A stretch of DNA of 64,000 bases from Bradyrhizobium huanghuaihaiense (GTDB taxonomy: Bacteria > Pseudomonadota > Alphaproteobacteria > Rhizobiales > Xanthobacteraceae), in assembly GCF_007830635.1 (NCBI RefSeq), contig NZ_VLLA01000006.1, positions 277,074-341,073 of the forward strand, written 5' to 3'. A program made the position numbers and the translations under genes. This document shows, piece after piece, positions 58,222 to 64,000 of the stretch. The notes beneath the pieces are model-generated. The model made no database searches. It had not been told where the DNA came from and saw only the letters and a list, made by a program, of their open reading frames with translations. Positions within the stretch are counted from its first letter, which is position 1; each line of letters opens with the position of its first letter.

Positions 58222-59411
58222 GGGCGGCGATCCTTGGCGAGGAGTTCGAGTTCGCCGAGCTGCTTCTGCGCGCGCGCGAGTATCACGTTCGATGATGCGA
58301 GATCGAGGCGCGCCGGCGTCGCCGGAGGCTTGTCGGCGGTGGCGGCGGGACCGCCTGCAAATGGTTTGCGAACGTCGAGCGCGAGCTGCAACGTCGCATT
58401 CAGGAGAGCAACGTCGCGCTCGGGCAGCTTCGACCGATCGAGCGCCTTCAGCTCGGCGAGACCACCGTCATATTCGTCGGTGAGCGCCCGCGAGGCGCCG
58501 CGGAAGAAATGTGCGCGCTCGCGCTCGGCGGAGGCATCGGCGCTGAGCGCCAGCGCACGCTCGGCCGCGAGCCGGGTCACGGGCATCAGTCCACGCAGCA
58601 TCGCGTTGCGCGCGATCATGAGATGCAGCTTGATGCGGCTGGCGCGGTCGATCTGGTCCAGCAGGGTGACGATGCGCGCAAAGCGGCGCTCGTCGAGAGC
58701 CAGGCTCGATTGCGTCAGGCCCGTGGAGAAACGCTGCCAGAAATCGCCGGCATAGATCGAGTTGCGATAGTGGCGGATATAGGCCAGCGTCAGGAACTCG
58801 AACTTGTCGAAATCCTCGGCCTGCCCGACCAGCAGGATCTCGCGCCGCAGCGCCGCCTCTTCCACCAGCGTGCCGGGCAGGAGCAGACGCGCATCGTCCA
58901 GTCGCTCGATCGCGAGCGATGCCTCGGTGCGTGCGAACAGCGCGCCCTGCACCAGCGCGACCTGTCCGCCCAGGCCCGACGGAAGCGTGCGCGGCTTGAC
59001 GTCCTTGAGCAGCTCGCGCGCCTCGTCCTGACGGCCCTCGACATAGGCGAGCGCGCCATCGAACAACCGACCGTCGACGCTCATCTTGTCGCGTGGCAGC
59101 TTGCGGACCAGTTGCGGCGCGCCGCCGCTGAGCAGGTAGATGACGACGGCCTGACCGTTCTGCGGATTGCTCCACACATTCGCATCGGCGGCAAGAAACT
59201 TCTCGCCGATCTGCCGGATCAGCGCGATGTGACTGCCATGCGCCGCGGTGTCGCCGTTGGCGATGCCGTCCTGCACGGCCTGCAAGGCACGCACGAGCTC
59301 ATACGGTTCGCTTGACGTCGCGGCAGCGACCGGCGCCGGATCGGCAAGCACGGGCGCCGCCGTCGGCGGCAGCACCATCAACAGGGCAGCGCAGAGGAGC
59401 GGCCTGATCAC
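58218..59411 (-). CDS. motC: Chemotaxis/motility protein MotC
   Basis: Rhizobial periplasmic motility protein of 397 aa. The signal peptide MIRPLLCAALLMVLPPTAAPVLA precedes a helical, TPR-like domain (VDGRLFDGALAYVEGRQDEARELLKDVKPRTLPSGLGGQVALVQGALF, and FLTLAYIRHYRNSIYAGDFWQRF). In Sinorhizobium MotC binds MotB and stabilises the stator. I chose a GTG at 59411 with GGGAGA upstream, which overlaps the motB stop (GTGA). The long frame to 60200 is antisense noise. Confidence 0.92.
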   Translation of the reverse strand: MIRPLLCAALLMVLPPTAAPVLADPAPVAAATSSEPYELVRALQAVQDGIANGDTAAHGSHIALIRQIGEKFLAADANVWSNPQNGQAVVIYLLSGGAPQLVRKLPRDKMSVDGRLFDGALAYVEGRQDEARELLKDVKPRTLPSGLGGQVALVQGALFARTEASLAIERLDDARLLLPGTLVEEAALRREILLVGQAEDFDKFEFLTLAYIRHYRNSIYAGDFWQRFSTGLTQSSLALDERRFARIVTLLDQIDRASRIKLHLMIARNAMLRGLMPVTRLAAERALALSADASAERERAHFFRGASRALTDEYDGGLAELKALDRSKLPERDVALLNATLQLALDVRKPFAGGPAATADKPPATPARLDLASSNVILARAQKQLGELELLAKDRRP

Positions 59412-60718
59412 GGACGCTTCTCCCGGATCAGGATCTCGATCCGGCGATTCTGTGCGGCTGCCGGGTCGCTGGGAAGCTTCGGCCGCCGATCGGCATAACC
59501 TTCGACATGCTCGATTCGCAGTGCATCGACGCCGGAGCGGACCAGCATGTAGTAAGCCATCTGCGCACGGGCGGTCGACAGCCGCCAATTGTCGTAGTTC
59601 TCCGATTTGTACGGCCGATTGTCGGTGTGGCCGCGGACGATGATCATGCCGGGACGCTTCGCCAGCAGCGGCCCGATCTTGTCGATCACCCGGATGAGCT
59701 CGGGCCGCGGCTCGGCCGAGCCGACCGCGAACATGCCGAAGCTCGCATCGTCGGTCAGGCTGACCAGCAGGCCTTCCTCGACCTGACGCACCTCGGCGAC
59801 CGGTCCCGCACCGGCCTTGATGTCCGACAGCGCATCCGCGATCGCGGACTGCAGCTGCTTGACGGTGGGCTGCTGTGTTTGCGCGGCTTCGCGCGGTTCG
59901 GAATCCTTCTTCGCGTCGTTGGGACGCGCCTGCGCGCCGGACTGCGCGTTCGCCTGGGCGCTGCCCTCGCGCGATGACTGCGACGGCGCGGGCCCCGGCG
60001 GCAGCAGGGGCGACAGGCTCGCGGACGATGCATCGGCGTTCGGAGCGATGCTTCCGCCGGCATCGTCCGTCTTGGCGCGGCGCGCCTGCGGCTCGCCTTG
60101 ACCGGCGCCCGACATGTTGTCGCGCGCGGACGGATTGGGCTTCGGCTCGCTCTCGATGATGCGATCCGCGTCCTTCGATGCCTGCGGCGCCAGCTTCCAA
60201 TAGCCGGGATCGAAGGGATCCCGATAAGCGTCGCCGCCCTTGAGACCGTCCTCCTCCGCGGAGGTCAGCGAGCCGGCGCGGCGCTGGCCCGAGGCCTCGT
60301 TCGCATTGTTTGCGATCTCGGCAAGCGTTGCATAGGGATCGCGGAACAGGACCTTCTCCTCGTAGAACGGCGGCTTCTCGGCCGTCGGGGAGTCACCGCG
60401 ACGTTCCTCGCTCGGCCCACCCGGCTGACGCCGGCCCTCCTGACCGTCGAACGTGGTCGGCTCCTTCTTGGTGAGATCCTTCAGACCTTTCGGTGCCGGC
60501 GCATTCTCGGCGAGCTTGATCGGGTTGAAGTAGCTCGCGACCACCTGCTTCTGGTCCTGGTTGAGCGCGTTGAGCAGCCACATGACCAGGAAGAACGCCA
60601 TCATCGCGGTCATGAAATCCGCATAGGCAATCTTCCATACGCCGCCGTGATGCGCCTCCTCGGCGAAGGCGCTGCGCCGGCGGACGATCACGAGCTCCTG
60701 CTTAACCTCTTCCACCAT
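59408..60718 (-). CDS. motB: Flagellar motor protein MotB
   Basis: Stator subunit of 436 aa. The single membrane helix VWKIAYADFMTAMMAFFLVMWLLNAL contains D34, the proton-channel aspartate. A long periplasmic linker rich in charged and Pro/Ala residues is followed by an OmpA-like peptidoglycan-binding domain (about 320-430) with IIVRGHTDNRPYKSENYDNWRLSTARAQMAYYML. No motA gene is in the window. Five nt follow the FliH-like gene and motC overlaps its end. Confidence 0.95.
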   Translation of the reverse strand: MVEEVKQELVIVRRRSAFAEEAHHGGVWKIAYADFMTAMMAFFLVMWLLNALNQDQKQVVASYFNPIKLAENAPAPKGLKDLTKKEPTTFDGQEGRRQPGGPSEERRGDSPTAEKPPFYEEKVLFRDPYATLAEIANNANEASGQRRAGSLTSAEEDGLKGGDAYRDPFDPGYWKLAPQASKDADRIIESEPKPNPSARDNMSGAGQGEPQARRAKTDDAGGSIAPNADASSASLSPLLPPGPAPSQSSREGSAQANAQSGAQARPNDAKKDSEPREAAQTQQPTVKQLQSAIADALSDIKAGAGPVAEVRQVEEGLLVSLTDDASFGMFAVGSAEPRPELIRVIDKIGPLLAKRPGMIIVRGHTDNRPYKSENYDNWRLSTARAQMAYYMLVRSGVDALRIEHVEGYADRRPKLPSDPAAAQNRRIEILIREKRP

Positions 60719-60723
60719 GGCTG

Positions 60724-61431
60724 CTACCGGCGCGCTTCCTTCAGGCGCTCGCCCCAGGCTGTGATCTGCGTCTCGATCACGGTCTGGTCGGCGACGACGC
60801 GGACCTCAGAAGTCTCGGCAACCTCGTACTCGACCCCCGTGCGCCTGCTAGCCTCGAGCTGGGTCCTCACGAGGTCGAGCAGCTCGCTCGGGCCGGTGAC
60901 CTTGAACACCGGCACCGGCGAATTGCCGGTCAGCGCCGCGATCTGCTCGACCAGCGATCCAACCGCCTTGTCGCGGACCGCATCGGCGAGGAAAGGCAGC
61001 AGGATGCGCGCGACGGAGCTCGCGATGTTGGTCTCGATCTCGCGGCAAGCCGCCTCGAAGCCGCCGACGATCGCGGCCGCCTGCTGATCGGACCATTTGG
61101 CGCGCTCCTCGCCGAGCCGGATCGCACTGCGGACGCGCTCCTCGGCGACCCTGGCATCGCCCTCGGCAACGCCGGCGGCATGGCCGCGACGATAGGCATC
61201 GTCGAGAAGATTGACCGGCGGAGCTTCCGCCTCGGGCGCTGCAGGCGCCGGCTGAAACTGCGGCTGCGACTGAGGCTGACGCTGCGGCTGGGCCTGGGGT
61301 TGCGGTTCGCGCCGCGCCTCCTTCGGCCTCGTCAGCACGTCCTGGATCTTGGGCGGCGGTGGCGGCGGCGGCGACTTGACCCGGCCATTCGCGTCGAACT
61401 GCGTCAGGAGTTTTCCGATTGCCGCGTTCAT
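60724..61431 (-). CDS. FliH-like flagellar protein
   Basis: Protein of 235 aa. A Pro/Gln-rich N-terminus (a PPPPPPP run near 21 and Gln-Pro repeats at 45-65) is followed by DAYRRGHAAGVAEGDARVAEERVRSAIRLGEERAKW, a Gly-repeat coiled coil as in FliH/YscL, and a globular C-terminus with VEQIAALTGNSPVPVFKVTGPSELLDLVRTQL and VVADQTVIETQITAWGERLKE. FliH regulates the export ATPase FliI. The position directly after fliF supports this. Sequence identity is weak, so the symbol is left open. Overlaps the fliF stop by 4 nt. Confidence 0.75.
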   Translation of the reverse strand: MNAAIGKLLTQFDANGRVKSPPPPPPPKIQDVLTRPKEARREPQPQAQPQRQPQSQPQFQPAPAAPEAEAPPVNLLDDAYRRGHAAGVAEGDARVAEERVRSAIRLGEERAKWSDQQAAAIVGGFEAACREIETNIASSVARILLPFLADAVRDKAVGSLVEQIAALTGNSPVPVFKVTGPSELLDLVRTQLEASRRTGVEYEVAETSEVRVVADQTVIETQITAWGERLKEARR

Positions 61432-63056
61432 GCCGCCTCCTCGCGTCGCATCCAGTCTTTAAGGATCGCTGCCGCTTGCGCCTGATCGAGCCGAACGATC
61501 TGCTCGAGCCGCTTCTGCGGTGTTCGCTGCATCTTGCCTTCGAGATCTTCGACGAGGTTGAGCTCGGGATCCTGGCTCTCGGCCAGCGCAAGGGCCGCGG
61601 CGGCTTCGAGCTCGGCAGCCTCGGCCGCCTCGGTCTGCTCCTGCGCCGCACGATGGGTCAGAATGCCATTGACCGCGGGCCGAAGTCCGAACCAGACCAG
61701 CATGGAGGCGACCGCCAGGATCGTCACCGCGTTGATGACGCTGCCGAGTTGCTTGTTGATCATCTCGACGAAGCTGATCGGCGGCACCGGCGCGAGATCG
61801 CGCGAGCCTTCGATGAAGTCGACGGCCGTGACCTGGATCTGGTCGCCGCGTGCCTTGTCCAGCCCGCCGGCCGTGGCCGCGAGCGCGCTTATCTCGGCGA
61901 GCTTGCTGTCGACGATGGCCTGGTTGCTCTTGTCGCCGAGATCGGCGACGAGCCGCGCACGGTTGACCAGCACGGCGATGAAGAGCTTCTTGACCGAATA
62001 GCCGTCGCTCACCGTTGTCGTGGTCTTGGACGAGACCTCGAAATTGGTGACGTCCTCGCGGCGGGTCTTGTCCTCGCTGGAGTTCTTGGTGCCGCCGGCG
62101 TTCACCTGCTGATCGGGCAGGTTCTGCTGCACCGTGGTCGGCTGCGAACGGTCGGCGTTCTGCGACGATTCCTTCTCGCGCACGTTTCGCACCGAACGTT
62201 CGGCGCGCCCCTCCGGATCGTAGACGGTCTCGTTGGTCTGCCGCTTGTCGGTGGAGAGCTGCGGGGCGACGCTGACCTCGAAATTATCCAGGCCCAGGTA
62301 TGGCGTCAGCGCCTTGCGGATGTTCTCCTGCACCATCCCGCCGACCGTCTTCTGCAGGCTCGCCATCTTGGTCGGAGCGGCGCTCGCCTCATCTTCCTCG
62401 GCGAGCAGCATCGAGCCGTCGGCATCCAGCACCGTCACCTTGTCGCGGCTCATGCCGGGGATGGCGGCCGCGACGAGATGACGGATCGACTGCGCCGTGC
62501 GCGCCTCGATCGCGCCGTCGGTGCGCAGCACGACCGATGCCGAAGGCGGCTGCTGGGTCGCGCGGAACGAGCCGCGCACCGGCAGCACGATGTGCACCCG
62601 CGCCGCCTTCACACCCTTCATCAGCTGAACGGTGCGCGCGATCTCGCCCTCGAGCGCGCGCAGCTTCGTGACTTCCTGCATGAACGAGGTCAGGCCGAGC
62701 GAGCCGATCTTGTCGAACAGCTCGTAACCGGAATTGGCGCTGGTCGGCAGGCCCTTCTCGGCAAGCAGCATCCGCGCCTGCATGGTCTGGCTCGGACGCA
62801 CCGAGACGGCGTCACCGGCGGTATTGACGTCGAAGGCGATGTTCTGCTCGCGCAGCGCCGCGCCCATGCGCGTCACGTCTTCCCGGGTGAGGCCGGTATA
62901 GAGCGTCTCGAACTCGGGCCGGCTCAGATAGTACGCACCGCCGACGACGGTGACGAGAACGGCAAAGCCGATCAGTCCCAGGGCCATCAGCCGTCGTGGC
63001 CCGAGCTCCAGCAGATTGTTGAGCAGTTGCTGTATCTGCGCACGACTGAACAGCAT
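61428..63056 (-). CDS. fliF: Flagellar MS-ring protein FliF
   Basis: Basal-body ring protein of 542 aa. The first membrane segment (LMALGLIGFAVLVTVVGGAYYL) is near residue 25, the YscJ-like domain (FETLYTGLTREDVTRMGAALREQNIAFDV and MQEVTKLRALEGEIARTVQLMKGVKAARVHIVLP) follows, then the FliF-specific periplasmic part with NETVYDPEGRAERSVRNVREKESSQ. A second membrane segment is near 440, and the C-terminal tail (RRLDQAQ-like RLEQIVRLDQAQAAAILKDWMR) contacts FliG. I chose ATG 63056 (GAGGT upstream). A GTG at 63089 is possible. Promoter likely in the 270-nt gap upstream. Confidence 0.94.
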   Translation of the reverse strand: MLFSRAQIQQLLNNLLELGPRRLMALGLIGFAVLVTVVGGAYYLSRPEFETLYTGLTREDVTRMGAALREQNIAFDVNTAGDAVSVRPSQTMQARMLLAEKGLPTSANSGYELFDKIGSLGLTSFMQEVTKLRALEGEIARTVQLMKGVKAARVHIVLPVRGSFRATQQPPSASVVLRTDGAIEARTAQSIRHLVAAAIPGMSRDKVTVLDADGSMLLAEEDEASAAPTKMASLQKTVGGMVQENIRKALTPYLGLDNFEVSVAPQLSTDKRQTNETVYDPEGRAERSVRNVREKESSQNADRSQPTTVQQNLPDQQVNAGGTKNSSEDKTRREDVTNFEVSSKTTTTVSDGYSVKKLFIAVLVNRARLVADLGDKSNQAIVDSKLAEISALAATAGGLDKARGDQIQVTAVDFIEGSRDLAPVPPISFVEMINKQLGSVINAVTILAVASMLVWFGLRPAVNGILTHRAAQEQTEAAEAAELEAAAALALAESQDPELNLVEDLEGKMQRTPQKRLEQIVRLDQAQAAAILKDWMRREEAA

Positions 63057-63319
63057 ATGACCTCGTACCAATGCGAACGTAGAGGACACTCCGCTGCCAA
63101 CCTTGTCTGAAGGTTGCGCGAGGCCACGAATGTGTCGGTTCGCGGGCGAGGCGTGGTAAATTTACAAGAAATCGGGGGACGCTATCGCGCGTATCGGCAA
63201 CAGACGCACAACCGGACTCATCGCGGCGCGATCGACTGCGGCGTACTGCCCGAGATCTGGCGTCAGGGGATCAACTGCAGGCACATCTTGTGCCATCATA
63301 TCCGCCGGTCATGGCGGAG

Positions 63320-63343
63320 ACCGTGCTCCCGGGGGAGCACGGT
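63320..63343. terminator. Hairpin terminator after flagellin gene
   Basis: ACCGTGCTCCC and GGGAGCACGGT are perfect 11-bp arms around GG. It lies 18 nt after the flagellin stop codon on the leftward strand. There is no U-run. The rest of the gap to fliF (63090-63319) holds the palindrome GTAAATTTAC (63156-63165) and no gene. Confidence 0.7.
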
Positions 63344-63361
63344 CGTTTCCAAAGTCGAGGC

Positions 63362-64000
63362 TTACTTGAACAGCGACAGGATGCTCTGGCTGTTCTGGTT
63401 GGCGATCGAGAGTGCCTGAACGCCGAGCTGCTGCTGGGTCTGAAGCGCCTGCAGGCGCGTCGATTCCGCATTCATGTCGGCGTCGACGAGCTGGCCGATA
63501 CCGCGATCCACGGAGTCGATCAGGTTCTTGACGAATTCCGTGTTGGTCGCGATGCGGTTCTTGATGGCACCGAGATTGGCGGCAGCCGAGGCCACCGTGT
63601 TGATCGCAGCGGTGACCTGGTTGATGTAGCCGTCGAGCTTGGCCTGGTCAGTCGCCGAGTCGGTCAGCGAGCCGATAGCGAGCGTGGCGACCGACGCGAA
63701 ACCGGTCGTGCTGTTGCCGGTCACCGTATCCAGGATGCCGGACGTGGTTGAGCCGCCGGTGGTGTAGAGCGCGAAGGTGGCGGTCGTCACCGTGATGGAG
63801 CCGATGGTGGGCGTACCGCCGACACGCGAGTACGACGACACGAGGTTGAAGGTCGTCGGCGTGGCCGTGGACGACGAGGGCGTAACGTCGATGCTCAGCC
63901 AGTTGATGCCGTTGATCGTGGCCGAGTTGGCCTTCAGCTTCATATCCTGCTGGATCTGGGTGACTTCCGACTGGATCTTGGTCCGGTCGATACCGGCGGT
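63362..64000 (-). CDS. Flagellin, partial (C-terminal part)
   Basis: The last 213 codons of a flagellin gene whose 5' part lies past the right edge. Visible are the D1-type helix DRTKIQSEVTQIQQDMKLKANSATINGINWLSID, a variable Thr/Ser/Gly-rich middle, and the conserved C-terminal domain YINQVTAAINTVASAAANLGAIKNRIATNTEFVKNLIDSVDRGIGQLVDADMNAESTRLQALQTQQQLGVQALSIANQNSQSILSLFK. It forms the filament secreted through the system encoded to its left, and is the probable target of FlbT/FlaF control. An internal ATG at 63943 is not the true start. Confidence 0.95.
   Translation of the reverse strand, partial: TAGIDRTKIQSEVTQIQQDMKLKANSATINGINWLSIDVTPSSSTATPTTFNLVSSYSRVGGTPTIGSITVTTATFALYTTGGSTTSGILDTVTGNSTTGFASVATLAIGSLTDSATDQAKLDGYINQVTAAINTVASAAANLGAIKNRIATNTEFVKNLIDSVDRGIGQLVDADMNAESTRLQALQTQQQLGVQALSIANQNSQSILSLFK

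Noticed and set aside
58218..60200. Extended 660-codon version of MotC
   Set aside because: The extra N-terminal part lies inside motB in another frame. A GTG with a good ribosome site overlaps the motB stop.
1..64000. tRNA, rRNA or phage genes
   Set aside because: No stretch with tRNA-like cloverleaf ends, rRNA core sequence or phage structural motif was recognised by eye.

Overview
This window looks like a chromosomal segment of a Bradyrhizobium-type alphaproteobacterium. The support is high-G+C sequence with long antisense shadow frames, a rhizobial flagellar gene order (fliF-motB-motC-fliK and flgE-flgK-flgL-flaF-flbT-flgD-fliQ-flhA-fliR), many solute-binding proteins of several transporter families, a TTGA-N6-TCAA (FixK/FNR-type) box, and several families of interspersed palindromic repeats. 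No tRNA, rRNA, CRISPR array, transposase or phage gene was seen. Genus-level placement is inference.

Left part (1-21 kb), accessory metabolism and transport. A polyamine-type ABC permease (cut by the window edge) and its Tat-exported binding protein run leftwards. A secreted GH79-like glycosidase and an MHS-type major facilitator follow, then a tight array of three palindromic repeats. Next are a rightward trio (LivK-type binding protein, FAD oxidoreductase, IclR regulator) and a GntR-SDR pair. A leftward operon then encodes a 2-hydroxyacid dehydrogenase, RidA, the remnant of an aminotransferase, a ThDP enzyme, a DadA-like D-amino-acid dehydrogenase and an Asp/Glu-racemase-family protein, with a divergent amino-acid binding protein. 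I read this as an amino-acid racemisation, deamination and 2-oxoacid disposal pathway. Two coupled universal stress proteins under a FixK/FNR box, a type-B carboxylesterase, a second MHS transporter and a divergent TetR regulator complete this part.

Middle part (22-42 kb). A complete polyamine/opine-type ABC operon (ATPase, HAD hydrolase, PuuB-like oxidase, binding protein, two permeases) lies next to a divergent GcvA-like LysR regulator. A hexuronate/aldonate locus follows: uxuA, an idnD-like dehydrogenase, a three-part TRAP transporter and a FadR-type regulator, divergent from uxuB across an overlapping operator. Then come an NTF2-like protein, a CbbY-like HAD phosphatase, an epimerase-like protein, a class-C beta-lactamase-like hydrolase and a Tat-exported dienelactone hydrolase.

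Right part (42.8-64 kb). A MarR regulator carrying four cysteines and a membrane-anchored coiled-coil protein precede a flagellar island of the rhizobial (lateral-flagellum) type. It contains an FtcR/Rem/LafR-type regulator, a 13-gene leftward operon from flgE to a FliL-like protein, a six-gene leftward operon from fliF through motB, motC and fliK to a lytic transglycosylase, and the C-terminal part of a flagellin gene at the window edge. The rod-cap function is split between a muramidase-less FlgJ and a separate transglycosylase.
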